A DNA stretch of 64,000 nt from Lepidonotus clava (lineage: Eukaryota; Annelida; Polychaeta; Phyllodocida; Polynoidae), in the NCBI GenBank assembly GCA_936440205.1, contig OW387150.1, positions 32,783,795 to 32,847,794 on the forward strand, written 5' to 3'. The position numbers were made by a program, and so were the translations under genes. Under the pieces are notes generated by a model, which saw nothing but the letters and a program-made list of their open reading frames with translations, made no database searches and had not been told where the DNA came from. Of this stretch, positions 24,594 to 35,005 are shown piece after piece; within the stretch, counting starts at the first letter, position 1; each line of letters begins with the position of its first letter.

Positions 24594-25138
24594 AGGGCGG
24601 GACCCATTGAGCGTTTTGACTCAAATTCTAATCGTTTCCACCCGTTCTTGTTGCTCAGTACTCAGCCAAACATGTGACATCATTATAACGTTGCAGCAAC
24701 ACTCTGTATTGGTTCTTGTTACATTATTTTGATGGCTCCCTATAACATTGTTGCATCGTACTGCTGTGAAGTTGTACTGCTACATTCTGGTCACATTCCT
24801 GAACCTAAACAGAATGTTCTAATCACCTTTGGGGAGATGGAAACCTAACCATCAATAACATAATTGTTTTGTGCCATCTTAGTAAGTAACAAACTGACAA
24901 AAGAGTATGGTTGCAGAATGTTCCTGTTACATTCCAAGTTGGCTGGATACTGGTAGAAAACAAACTGAACTGTTTGAAAATTACTAGTAATGGAATACCC
25001 ATTGACCCATTCCACAAGAAACCTACTTTAAGAGGGTCAATTGCTTGGAAAATATTTTATAATGTGAGATATTAGTTGATAGTGATATCTGATTTGACCA
25101 GATATCTTAGTTCCATCGCTCAGTGGGTTCCCACCTTA
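24594..25138. mobile_element. Family C-like MITE with nested family E
   Basis: Left GGCGGGACCCATTGAGCG and right CGCTCAGTGGGTTCCCACCTT are inverted repeats. The middle is taken by a family E copy at about 24655-24955. Confidence 0.65.
24655..24955. repeat. Family E MITE, nested
   Basis: Left CAGCCAAACATGTGACATCA, right ACATTCCAAGTTGGCTG. Interior has AACGTTGCAGCAAC, TTGGTTCTTGTTACATTATT and AAGTAACAAACTGAC. This is one of the best-delimited E copies. Confidence 0.75.
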
Positions 25139-25258
25139 ATGAGTAAAATGATAATGTAATATTTTGTGTTCCAATATCTTGAATTAAATATTTCTGTGAG
25201 CAAAGGTTTTCTCTCTCCATACACCTATTCATCACCCTTCCATGTCCCTGTCCATGTT

Positions 25259-25600
25259 GCGACGTCCCTTATATCATACCCCCAGGCATCAACCTTTCAA
25301 CCCCCGCCACTCACACCTGATGTTCCGCCTGGAGGAGAACAAACTAGGTTGCAAACTGGGTCGCCTTAAGCCCCATACCAACTAGACGAGTCGGCTGATT
25401 CAGTGGTACTAAAATCAGCCGGCTCTACTAGAAGAGTCGGCCGATTTTAGCGCTGACTCATATCAAACATGCACATTCCAATATGCTATACTTACAGGCG
25501 ATGCTAAGAATTGGCCAATTCTCCCAGTCGCCCGTCGCCCTTCGCCGCTAGAGTCAATTACTGGGTATGGGGCTTTACTGGGGGTCCATGAATAGGTGGT
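25259..25600 (+). repeat. Direct repeat copy 1, interrupted by family A
   Basis: CATACCCCCAGGCATC, CGCCACTCACACCTGATG, TTCCGCCTGGAGGAGAACAA and CAAACTGGGTC recur at 25822-25960. Copy 1 is interrupted at 25368-25577 by a family A MITE and resumes as CTGGGGGTCCATG (compare CCAGGGATCCATG in copy 2). Confidence 0.7.
25368..25577. mobile_element. Family A MITE with paralogous empty site
   Basis: TAAGCCCCATACCAACTAGACG ends inverted against TACTGGGTATGGGGCTTTA. The related sequence at about 25944 lacks the insert, so the insertion point is visible. Confidence 0.8.
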
Positions 25601-25717
25601 ACTTGAGTTTCCTCCTGTGTCCCCAAGAGGTTAACAAAGGCCTAATTTGAAGTGCCTTGTCTGTTACATCCTAACTTTAGGCATTTGATAACCCTGTCTT
25701 TGACCACAGGGAGAATA

Positions 25718-25806
25718 GCTAATACCACTGCAGCAGGACAGAGACTTGAACCACCAACCTTTGGATGGTGAAGCCAACACGCTACCACTGTAGCACCAGA
25801 ACAGCC
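25718..25806 (-). mobile_element. tRNA-derived SINE-like sequence
   Basis: On the minus strand, box A-like GCTACAGTGGTAGCGTG precedes box B GGTTCAAGTCT by a tRNA-like distance. The intervening part does not fold as a standard anticodon arm. It lies inside the spacer of the 25.3/25.8 kb direct repeat. Confidence 0.55.
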
Positions 25807-25821
25807 TACCCTTCCCTATCA

Positions 25822-25960
25822 CGACATCGTCCCTTATCATACCCCCAGGCATCTCCACCTAAGGAGGAACCTTTCAACCCACGCCACTCACACCTGATGT
25901 TCCGCCTGGAGGAGAACAAACTAGGTCACAAACTGGGTCACCCTACCAGGGATCCATGGT
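25822..25960 (+). repeat. Direct repeat copy 2 (empty site for family A)
   Basis: See copy 1 at 25259. It carries an extra CTCCACCTAAGGAGGAA segment. Confidence 0.7.
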
Positions 25961-26009
25961 GAGGTGATGCCGGACCCAGGCAAGCAGCGACGTTAGAAGC
26001 ACATTCTGT

Positions 26010-26150
26010 GACCATACATTCTTGGTCTGTCTGTTACTTACCCAATTTTCATGTAACAGTTACATTACTTTATGTTGAGACTCTCCAAGACAGAGTGTTG
26101 CAATAATGTTATATTCAATGCCTCATGGCATGATACCTATCATTACAATA
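26010..26150. repeat. Family E variant, fragment
   Basis: ACATTCTGTGACCATACATTC, TTACTTACCCAATTTTCATG and GTTGAGACTCTCCAAGACAG match the variant E copy at 31.64 kb. The right part is missing. Confidence 0.6.
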
Positions 26151-27250
26151 GCAGTCAGCAAATTAATGACATCTAGCGTACCAACTTTGCGTATTATAAA
26201 GCATGTTTTGATCTCAAAATAAAGCTATTTAGAATGCTATTAATGATCTGCTATTTTCATAATTACCATTTTCATAATTTTCATAAACTAAATTCAGAGC
26301 AATTTTAAAAGAACGATTGTGAATCCTTATCTGAAAATTTTGTAATCTTACTATTCTCAAGATTGTCTATTTATTGTGATCTCATTTCATCTCATTTCAT
26401 TTCATATCTCATGCCATTTTTATGGCTATATTAGGAATATGTGATGTTATATTGATTATTACCCGCCTCACTATCTAGAAGAATATATGTAAAGGGGGAG
26501 CGGGTGGAAGATCAGCTATGCTGAACCCATTTACCAAATAAAAACAATCTTAAAAAAACAAAAATTTATATTCCTACAGTGCCCCTTTTTACATCAATTT
26601 ACAGAAACAAAGGTATTGGCATCTCGCAATAATGATGTCTTTACTAAGTTATCATTGTTACGACATCTGTCTTAAAGTTATCTTAAAGTCTTTGTTGTTA
26701 CAATAGATCATTGTCAAACAGGCCACTGTGCTCCGCCGCATAACCAAACCCTCGCAACAGCGAGACCACAGTGAGGGTTTAGATTTGGGTCTCGCAAGAG
26801 TGCAAATCACAGCGAGGGTTTGGTACAAGCCATGCTGTTATATGCGAAATTCAGCATCAATTTTCACCCATTTCTAATAATTTTCCCACACTGAAAATTT
26901 GGGGAATTTTAGATCTAGATGTCTAGTTTTCAGAACCGTTTACAGATTTAAAATTGGTTTAGTAGAACAGCCACAAATCAACAGTGGGACCCATTGCAAC
27001 AGCAACGTCCTTATAGGGACAGGTTGTATTGTTTAAATTTTTGCACAGCCCAGCTAAGCTGCGACGTAACAGAACTGTTCTGCGACCATACTTTTTTGGT
27101 CAGTGCGTTACTTACTAAAATGGCAAGTAGCAGTAACGTTATTTATTGGTGAGGTCTCAACCTAACCAAATCAGAATGTTGTAATAACATTCTGTTCTGG
27201 TAAGGTCTCGACCTGATGTAATCAGAATGTTATAATAACGTTCTGCTCTG

Positions 27251-28912
27251 GTGAGGTCTCAACCTAATTATATGAATACCTATTATAGTGATATTGCGAA
27301 GTTGTTAGCTAGAACACATACTGTCGATTGGGATAATAGGTATATGCCAGAATTGCCATACCATCAAGATTTTTATTTCAGACCTATTGGGGAAGACGAA
27401 ATACTGAGACTGGTTGAACAGATTGATGTTCATAAATCATCAGGAATATTAAATATTAATTCAAGGGTTCTAAAGGATTGTTTCAAAATATGCTTATTTG
27501 AACTGACCTTTTTATTTAATAAATCATTGGAAACCGGTGTGTTTCCAGATGCTTGGAAGTGTAGTGTGATAACCCCGATTCCTAAGGGGGGAAATGTTAA
27601 AAAGATAGATAATTGGAGACCTATTCATAATTTACCCCTACCAGGGAAAATGCTTGAAAAATGTATACATACTCGTTTGTATAAATACTGTTTAGATTAT
27701 AAGCTTTTGAGTGCTCAACAACATGGTTTTAGGTCACAATGTAGTACCATGACAGCGATCATGAACTTGATTAATAAGATATATGATAATATCCGTGAAG
27801 GCATTTATACTGAATGTTGTTTCATCGACTACAGTAAGGCGTTCGACACTATTAATCATGAAATCCTGCTCAAAAAACTTGATCACTATGGTATCAGAAA
27901 TGTCGAACAAAATTGGTTTAGATCATATATAACTGGTCGACATCACAGTACTAAGGTTGGTGAAAACATATCTGGACAAGCACTTGTAAGTAACGGTGTC
28001 CCTCAGGGCTCATCCCTGGGGCCATTATTATTTATAGTATATATAAATGATTTATTGACATACATGACTAATTTAAATTTGTTCGTAAATGCATATGCAG
28101 ATGATACAGTCTTGACTTCAAGTGGTTGCTCATATTCTGCTGCCCATAATAATAATCTCGCCTCTATTGATAAGTTAATAGGTTGGTGTGATTCAAATTA
28201 TATGTATGTAAATTTTAAAAAGACTAAATTGATGCGAGTAATTGATAAGAAGATTGGAAACGCACCAGTTACCACCAATCAATGGAGTATAGATTATGTT
28301 GATCAATATAACTATCTGGGAGTAATATTGGACTGCAAATTGACTTATAACCAACACATTAATAAGCTTGTGAATATTGTGAATCAAAAACTGTTTATGC
28401 TTAAACGAACACGTTGTTGTATGGATGAAAAGACCAGTAACCTTGTTTATAAGCAAAATATACTTTCAATAGTGGAATATTGTGGTGTGCTTATTGATAG
28501 TGGGAAAGTAACCGATATTGGACGACTACAGAGACTACAGGATCGGGCAGTCATGACAATTCTTAGAAAACCTAAGAAGTTAAGTGATGATGAACTTGTT
28601 ATAGCTGAAAAAAGGTTGAGACTAGTGAAATTAGAAGAACGCCGTAGAAGACAACTGTTGAGCGTTATGTTTATTTATAGAAATCAAGGACTTTACTTAG
28701 ATAATCAAAGACCATCCCAAAATCTGCGAAATAAGGAACATGTAAAATTCAATAGGAAAATCACTCGACGTGAAAAGGTCATGATGAGCCCGTATTACCG
28801 TGGATGTATGTTGTGGAGTAAATTACCCATTGAATTACAGAAGGAATATGACTCTTTGACATTTAAGTCTAAACTTAAGTGGATGAAACTGATGGACCTG
28901 AACTGGAGGTAA
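27251..28912 (+). CDS. LINE reverse transcriptase, 5'-truncated element
   Basis: An open frame of 553 codons (first ATG at 27272) encoding a non-LTR reverse transcriptase. Blocks in order: WRPIHNLPLPGKMLEK, AQQHGFRSQCSTM, FIDYSKAFDTINH (catalytic Asp, about 27821), NGVPQGSSLGPLLF (about 28001), NAYADDTVL (catalytic Asp pair, 28094-28105), and a YNYLGVILD-type thumb. A CMLWSKLPIELQ ... LTFKSKLK tail is typical of LINE C-termini. The N-terminal APE endonuclease and any ORF1 are absent because the copy starts abruptly inside a family E MITE at about 27265. No RNase H is seen. The fold resembles the Jockey/CR1-like group, but clade assignment needs a tree. It is open to its natural stop, so insertion is fairly recent. 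It is not expected to move by itself without the endonuclease. Confidence 0.9.
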   Translation: MRSQPNYMNTYYSDIAKLLARTHTVDWDNRYMPELPYHQDFYFRPIGEDEILRLVEQIDVHKSSGILNINSRVLKDCFKICLFELTFLFNKSLETGVFPDAWKCSVITPIPKGGNVKKIDNWRPIHNLPLPGKMLEKCIHTRLYKYCLDYKLLSAQQHGFRSQCSTMTAIMNLINKIYDNIREGIYTECCFIDYSKAFDTINHEILLKKLDHYGIRNVEQNWFRSYITGRHHSTKVGENISGQALVSNGVPQGSSLGPLLFIVYINDLLTYMTNLNLFVNAYADDTVLTSSGCSYSAAHNNNLASIDKLIGWCDSNYMYVNFKKTKLMRVIDKKIGNAPVTTNQWSIDYVDQYNYLGVILDCKLTYNQHINKLVNIVNQKLFMLKRTRCCMDEKTSNLVYKQNILSIVEYCGVLIDSGKVTDIGRLQRLQDRAVMTILRKPKKLSDDELVIAEKRLRLVKLEERRRRQLLSVMFIYRNQGLYLDNQRPSQNLRNKEHVKFNRKITRREKVMMSPYYRGCMLWSKLPIELQKEYDSLTFKSKLKWMKLMDLNWR

Positions 28913-29248
28913 CATGTTTACTGTGACATGGAAGGACATCTCCTTACTAGTCATAGAAAAACTACGATGGTTGTCCAAATTGTATGAATCATATAGTTTT
29001 ACATTCTGGTAGGACATCTCCTTGCAGAATGATTTTTCGTAAGTTGAATATTAAGAATCATGATATTGTGTTAATGATGTATGATCTATAGCTTTGGTCT
29101 ACGCCTGTTTGATATGATTGTATTATATATATATCTATCAACACCATCATTATTATTCATTATCACCAATAACACTATTGGAAGAGCACATACTTATTGT
29201 GAAATAGTTATAGACCCAATAAAAAAAAAAAAATTAAAAAAAATATAA
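28913..29248 (+). mobile_element. LINE 3' region with A-rich tail
   Basis: Non-coding sequence after the reverse transcriptase stop, ending in an A-rich run (29218-29248) after ATAGACCC. This is the likely 3' end of the LINE. No clear target duplication was found. Confidence 0.6.
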
Positions 29249-29341
29249 TATGTATGACATGGACTAATCTAGTAGTTATTGTAGTAATAGTAGTAGTACC
29301 AGCATAAATGCAATGACTTGACCCTAACTACTAGTGCAATC

Positions 29342-29412
29342 TTCAGTAGCTCTGTGGTAAGTTCCCTGCGTTGTGTGTGAGAGGTCCAGGGTTCTATCCC
29401 CACAGGAGCCAG
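29342..29412 (+). mobile_element. tRNA-derived SINE-like sequence
   Basis: Box A-like GTAGCTCTGTGGTAAG and box B-like GGTTCTATCCC at tRNA spacing. The rest does not form a good cloverleaf. It lies between the LINE tail and the right half of the interrupted family E element, so it may be a further nested insertion. Confidence 0.55.
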
Positions 29413-29839
29413 GCCTTACTTTTCTAAATGTTTCTTATTTGTTGACCACATTCCAAATTGAATACAACAAAGGGTTACCTTTTTTATCTCTAAATTATCA
29501 GTAATTCTAGCAATAGAAGATAGAGTGAAATGCTAGGTATAGTTCATGAATCAATGAATAAAAAATATCACTCATATTGCCTGAAAAACCACAATAAAAT
29601 TTACCATAACTGAAGAACGTAACCAGAACGTTGTATAATGTCACAGTGTGATGTCATAATGGGAGGTCGCAGCAACGTTATTGGGAGCCATCAAAATAAC
29701 GTAACAAGAACCAAAACAGTACCAAACAGAACGTTGCTGCAACGTTATAATAACGTCATGTGCTTGCCTGGGAGGGAGGGTCTCGCTGTGGTGGACAACC
29801 CTCGCAACAGTGAGGGGGGTTGTGCGACAGACCACTGTT

Positions 29840-30337
29840 GAAGTTGAGACCTCACCAAAACAGAAGGCCAACCTTAGATGAACCCTAAAAATCAGGTAGC
29901 AAACCAATCTCATAAGCAATCCATACCAAATTGGTAGCTTTAAGAGACACCTCTCTCTGTTTATCTAGTCTGGCCAATCAAAAAGGTAAAGCTGCAAATA
30001 ATTTCAAAATAATTGCTTCTTGTCCCCAGGATTTACCTAAGATCTCCTTACAAAGTAGGAAATTAAATTTCAAATGTCACAATATGTTAATTAACAGAAG
30101 AAGCGAGACTGCAGATTGGACATAAAACATTTCATAAAACAATAAAGAATGGACATAGACAGGACAAACAAATTGATATATAAAGGTATGATTAAAAGTA
30201 GAAACTAGTAATAGTTGAATGCAGTTAGATCCAGTGTCATTGTCAATTGTGCCGAGGTTTCATGGCCTCTGACAAGGTAATTATAACAATTAGGGAGCGG
30301 AGGGTGGGTAACACTGCTCCTATTGTCGGTCTGAAGG
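29840..30337. other. Gene-free stretch
   Basis: AT-rich. Nothing assigned apart from a GTTGAGACCTCACCAAAACAG scrap of family E near 29845. Confidence 0.4.
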
Positions 30338-30351
30338 GTTTGACCTCTGAA

Positions 30352-30582
30352 GGCCCATTCGCCGTGGCCAATTATGTGTCGTTTGGAGGACCGACAAAGT
30401 TATCGTGTGGAGAAAACAATAATATGGGAATGATAAAATTATTGGATGGGACCTTTTTTTGTCAATGTGAATGTAATTTTATCAGTTTGGATAATTTTAT
30501 CATCCCCATATTATTGATTTCTCCATGCGATAACTTTATCGGTCCTCCAAGCGACACAATTATTGGCCATGGCGAATGGGCC
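30352..30582. mobile_element. Palindromic MITE, ~95-bp arms
   Basis: The left arm CCCATTCGCCGTGGCCAATT then GTCGTTTGGAGGACCGACAA is mirrored at the right: ATCGGTCCTCCAAGCGACAC then TTGGCCATGGCGAATGGG. Arms pair over about 95 bp with few mismatches. Similarity may run outward to about 30338. The 118-codon ORF across it (30247-30603) is a by-product. Its ends resemble the 16.93-kb element. Confidence 0.8.
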
Positions 30583-30629
30583 ACTGACCAGGTGAGGGTC
30601 TGACAGGTCACACAGTGGAATGGTGTGAA

Positions 30630-30836
30630 TTCTGGAGCCTCACACAGCTCCTAAAATAAGGTGGGTGTCCATCAGGGTCTATCCTACGGGCACAGTATAA
30701 AGAACCTCCCCAAGTTGTTAGGGCGGAGGGGAGCTCTTCTCTCAAACCTCTTTCAGGAGCCAGGGCCACACAGCCCAGGGCTCCAGTGTCCATGGACACA
30801 AACCAAACCAAAAAAAAAAAAAACGAAAAGAAAAAG
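30630..30836 (+). mobile_element. Retroposed SINE-like insertion with poly-A
   Basis: TGGTGTGAA occurs directly before (30621-30629) and after (30837-30845) this segment. The segment ends in a poly-A run at about 30810-30823 followed by AAGAAAAA. No clear tRNA boxes were found and the origin is unknown. The pattern is that of target-primed retroposition. Confidence 0.65.
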
Positions 30837-31060
30837 TGGTGTGAAGGAGCCAGTCTCGCCTCAGTGAATTACTGCCAATTTGCAATTAGCCTCAATGATC
30901 TTGTTCACATGATATATTGTCTTTTGAAGCAGCAGATAGATAAATAAATTATCGTTCAATTGATATTAGGAACTTCTTAGTGGTAGATTATTTCCCTGTG
31001 TACAATGCTTAGAATTAGGGAAATATAAGCAGAGAGTCAGGTGTGGAAGTTTGTGTGAAA

Positions 31061-31542
31061 GTGAGTTTCTACCAAACGATTGTGGTTGAGCAAATGTGAC
31101 AACTGCAAACGACTGTAGAAAATTGTAATAGTCAGCAGATGGTCAGATGTTGAAATCTTCCATGAATGATCATGTGGTTGTTTCCACTAAACAACTAAAA
31201 TATAGCTGTCTGGATGACAAAGGGAGATCATGGAAGGCTATTTCTGTGAGTATAAATATCCAGCACTGAAATAGCAATAGAAATAATTGCCTTTAATTGG
31301 TTTTTGAGGAAGTGTTTAGCTTTTTGTCTTGAGAGAAATCTAACATGTTTAATATTTTATCTTTGATAAATCTTTTACTTTTGTCTTGAGCAAAATTAAT
31401 GTTGTTTCCAGTCATTAATGTCTTAACCAAAGGTTTTGTTTTTTCACTGAACGATTTTACTAATAACCACAAAAGATTAGTCAATCTTTCACTGTTGTTT
31501 ATGGTCATTAGCATTATGTCGTTCGGTGGAAACCCACCTTTA
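31061..31542. mobile_element. Family C MITE
   Basis: Left GTGAGTTTCTACCAAACGAT and right GTCGTTCGGTGGAAACCCAC are inverted. Interior has CAAACGACTGTAGAAAATTG, TCAGCAGATGGTCAGATGTT and the mirrored TTCACTGAACGAT. ORFs on both strands are chance. Confidence 0.75.
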
Positions 31543-31639
31543 CAGAAATCGCACCCATCAGGGCAGTGGTTACTGAGGTTTTTTCAGGACACTTCATATT
31601 TGGTTTTACCTGTGGAATTCCCTAACTGATAATAACCAA

Positions 31640-31945
31640 GGCAAGCACTGACGTAACAAGTGCGTTCTATGACCATACTATTTTGGTCAGTTTGTCACCT
31701 GCCCAATTCTCACACAACAGTTACAGCTTTTTACATTAGGTTGAGACTCTCCAAGACAGAATGTTATAATAATGTTATTTTTACATGAAATGATGTAACC
31801 AGAATGTTATATTAACGTCACAGTGCATTGTCAGAAATGTGAGGTTCTAAAGACCTTATTGGGTGCCATCAAAATAACTTATACCAGAACCAAATAGAAA
31901 ATTATTGCAATGTTATTGGATATAACATTAAATTCTTGGCAGTGA
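31640..31945. repeat. Family E, variant subfamily
   Basis: GTAACAAGTGCGTTCTATGAC, GTTGAGACTCTCCAAGACAG, CCAGAATGTTATATTAACGTC and GTGCCATCAAAATAACTTAT follow the E order but with a distinct left part shared with 26010-26150. Confidence 0.7.
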
Positions 31946-32639
31946 AGGGCTATGAGGGCTTTTACATCAAACAACCTTAACACCTGAGATTTGGTAAGAC
32001 ACGACATCCTCTCGATACCCTAGGGCGATGCAGCTAAAAATTGTACTTAACTTGGTGCACAATCTTTTATGTTATGACTCCACCAGTGATGGCTTTTTGG
32101 ATGGGAGTAGGGCTAATTACTAATTACCACTACCAGTATTATCTCAAAAACAGAAATATAGGTCAAGTGGATATATGCCTCCTGCAGGCAGTAAAGAATG
32201 TGAAGTGCAATCTGGGGACTTATACCTAATTAATTAAGACGGCTGTTTTTAGAATAATCACACGAGAATTGATATGTTCCATACCAGTTTGTTTTGACAA
32301 AATACATTTTGATGAGTGGCCTATTTTTTTTTGCAAAACAAGAAAAATTTTGGCTTTAGAATTTGCCATGTTGTGGATTACAGTCTCCAGTCTTTAAACA
32401 AGGGTGGTGCCATTACAACAAATTTGTAAGTGATATTTCAAAAGCGAGCAGCCAATAGTTGATTTACTCAGCAATCTAATTTGAATGACTGTTTTTCTCA
32501 ATCAAGTTCTTGTTATTGCCACTGTTATTCCAGAGCCTATAGGAAGAGCTGGTCTCAGCTAGTCCAGGAATATAGACTACACCAGGTGGCGAGTGGTAGA
32601 GGCCATCAGGGATTACTGTCACGGGCAGCTCAACACATT
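31946..32639. other. Gene-free stretch
   Basis: No supported ORF or paired ends. Confidence 0.4.
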
Positions 32640-32935
32640 GAAAGCCCATACCCACTAAGCGATTTTACCACTGCCGGGCACCGGGTGACTGGGAGAATCG
32701 CTGATACAGTCGCTGGGCAACACAGGATCACCAGGCGACTCCCGGTGGGTATGTGCTGATTCTGGGTGACAGGAGACAGGCAACGGGATCGGCCCCAAAA
32801 TAGGCAGCAAAATAGGCAGCAAAATCGGCCACAAAATATGTAAATTGCTTGATATCACCTGATGATGGTGATAGTGATTCTCCCAGTGGCCCGTCGTCCG
32901 GTGACAGTAAAATCACAAAGTGGGTATGGGGCTAT
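32640..32935. mobile_element. Family A MITE, longer subfamily
   Basis: AAAGCCCATACCCACTAAGCG at the left, AAGTGGGTATGGGGCT at the right. Interior GGTGACTGGGAGAATCGCTG and GGGTGACAGGAGACAGGCAA. AGCAAAATAGGC is locally repeated three times. Confidence 0.8.
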
Positions 32936-33008
32936 GGGCTCAGTTCAACTAGTCAATTTTACTGTCGATTTTACTGTCGGTCTTACAAATTGCCAGCACA
33001 AATAGGAG

Positions 33009-33527
33009 ATAAGCCCTATATCCACTAAGTGATTTCAACAGCAACTTGTAAATTGTGACCACTGGTGGTGACATAAGGCTATATTCTACTTTGCAGTATT
33101 AGTTTGCAGAACCATGAAATGATGCAAGCGAACTGCTGTAACCTTGCCTGCAATAGGGTACCACAAGGTGGAAAATAGGAAATACTTGGGGTACATGCTT
33201 GCAGTAGGTGCTACCGCCAATGATTTTTTATAGGTTTTCTATAGATTGCTTGTAGTTGAGGATACCAACATGTTGGTATCGAAATTGCAAATGGCCCAAA
33301 TACCTACAGCAGAGTGGGATATGGCATCTCCATCGATTGTTACCAGTTACCCTGTGACCTCTGTGTGCCCCCCAAAAACCTGTTAGAGCCAGGACTCCGG
33401 TAAAATCAATGGAAAAACTTTAAACTTGCTGGACATTTCCATCACCCATCAACTTTACTGGTGATACTGAAAATGTCAGTCGCCAGTCACCAATCAGCAA
33501 TAAAAACACCTAGTTAGTATGGGGCTA
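33009..33527. mobile_element. Family A MITE split by family B
   Basis: TAAGCCCTATATCCACTAAG starts the A element. It is interrupted at 33073-33326 and resumes to CACCTAGTTAGTATGGGGCT. Confidence 0.7.
33073..33326. mobile_element. Family B MITE nested in family A
   Basis: TAAGGCTATATTCTACTTTG ... GCAGAGTGGGATATGGC, with the perfect palindrome GATACCAACATGTTGGTATC near 33260. Confidence 0.75.
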
Positions 33528-33685
33528 TAGATATTGAAATGTCATATCATTAGAAAGGGTTCTTTAATTCTCTTTCAAATGATATGGATGATGCATGGTC
33601 TTTTCCCATTTCAATGGAGAATAACTATGAATTACCATATTGCAGTCATAATCCCTTAGTTGAATACTTGATTACCCCACCTAGA

Positions 33686-33980
33686 TTAAGCCACATACCT
33701 ACTAAGCAATCTTGCCAGTAATTGGTGACGGGCGACTGGGAGAATCATTGTTGTTGTCATCGGCGTTTGTAATATCAGGCAAGTTTGATAATTCAATGCC
33801 GATTTTACCTGCACTTTTATCAGCAATCCTGATCCAGTGGCCCATGGCCCAGAAATCATACCATATATACAGAGGCAGTCGCCCAGTGATCCACTAATAA
33901 CCCAGTCACCCGGTGACTTCACCCGCGATTCTCCTCATTGCCTGTCAAGAGCTACTTCGCCTAGTGGGTATGGAGCTTAA
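33686..33980. mobile_element. Family A MITE, longer subfamily
   Basis: TTAAGCCACATACCTACTAAG ... CTAGTGGGTATGGAGCTTAA, TAA on both flanks; interior GACGGGCGACTGGGAGAATC. Confidence 0.8.
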
Positions 33981-34649
33981 TCTTCACCAGAAAGGTCCTG
34001 CACTTTGTCACACAAGCAGGAAAAAATATCCTACCTTCCCTGCAGCTGGTGAAAGAGTGGAAAATTACATGTCTAACAGTCTGATGGGTTTGAATGGGCA
34101 CCTGTGGTGTGGCGTACTGGTAACTGGAGATCTCTGGCAGCTGTCGAACTTGGGCAGCTGGACTTTTGGCACTACCTCACCCATAAACTGTATAGCCATT
34201 TAGTTATAAATCCTAGAAATCTATTAGAAGAGAGGGGTATCCTATATTTAGTTTCTTTTTCACTACAAAACCTTCTCTAGGCCAGCAGCCCGAGTTTGAT
34301 AGCAGCCCGAGTTCACCTGGGCTGAGTTGTTGAGTGGCCTGAATTCTCTAGTATTTGGCATACTCACCACTAAATCTAATTCTATTAGTCTTAATCTTAG
34401 CGCCTTGGTTTAAAGGTGATGGCACAGACCAGTTATTTGTTTGCTCTTTAGACCAGAATACTGTTTGCACCTATATTGTCTGCTATAGTGGAAGAATTTA
34501 CTCTCGACTGATTCCAATAAATATATAGAAAGTTGCTGTTTATATTACAATAAAGGAATATGTAAGAGAAATGTTTACAATTAGTGAATATGGAAGTAAG
34601 TATGACGTACCCAAATGCCTGTAGTCTTTCTTGGTGTTTATGGTATAGG
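33981..34649. other. Gene-free stretch
   Basis: No supported gene. The ORF starting at 33913 overlaps the MITE end and is chance. Confidence 0.4.
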
Positions 34650-35005
34650 ACCCAGCCAAGGGTGCAACGTTATTATAGTTTTGCGGCAACATTCTGGTTG
34701 GTTCTGTTTTTGGTTCTTGTTATGTTCTTTTGATGACTCCCAACATACTGCAAGATACTGCAGTGACGTTGCACCCTGACGTTATTAAAATGTTCTCGTT
34801 ACGTTCTTTAACCCAAACAGAATATACTTATAATCCTCTGTTTTGGTTTTGTCCTAACCTTACCAAAAGATAATGTTACAATAACATTCTGATTTGGTGA
34901 GGTTTCAACCTCACTATCAATAAAGTAATTGACACGTACCGTCTTATTAAGTAATAAACTGACTAAAAATGTACAGTTGTAGATCATTTCTGTTACAGCA
35001 CAAGT
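34650..35005. repeat. Family E MITE
   Basis: CCAGCCAAGGGTGCAACGTTA at the left and ACAGCACAAGTTGGGTGGG at the right. Interior TTGGTTCTTGTTATGTTC, AACCTTACCAAAAGATAATG and AATAAACTGAC. Confidence 0.75.

Larger units (their letters stand above)
27053..29778. mobile_element. Family E MITE split by a LINE
   Basis: The left half (27053-27265) has CAGCTAAGCTGCGACGTAACAG and repeated GAGGTCTCAACCT / AATCAGAATGTTATAATAACG. The right half (about 29605-29778) has GAAGAACGTAACCAGAACG, GGGAGCCATCAAAATAACGT and ATAACGTCATGTGCTTGCC. The interior is LINE-derived. Confidence 0.65.
26718..29838. mobile_element. Harbinger-type MITE split by nested elements
   Basis: The left end (26725 on) reads GGCCACTGTGCTCCGCCGCA, then CTCGCAACAGCGAGACCACA. 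The right end (29785-29838, reverse complement) reads ACAGTGGTCTGTCGCACAAC, then CACTGTTGCGAGGG. These match the right and left ends of the 11.1-kb element respectively, so the pair fits one inverted, non-autonomous relative. Between them lies a family E element that itself contains a LINE. Single ends left by separate insertions are a less likely alternative. Confidence 0.65.

Noticed and set aside
30247-30603. 118-codon ORF
   Set aside because: It spans the palindromic MITE and its protein is a translation of the inverted arms.
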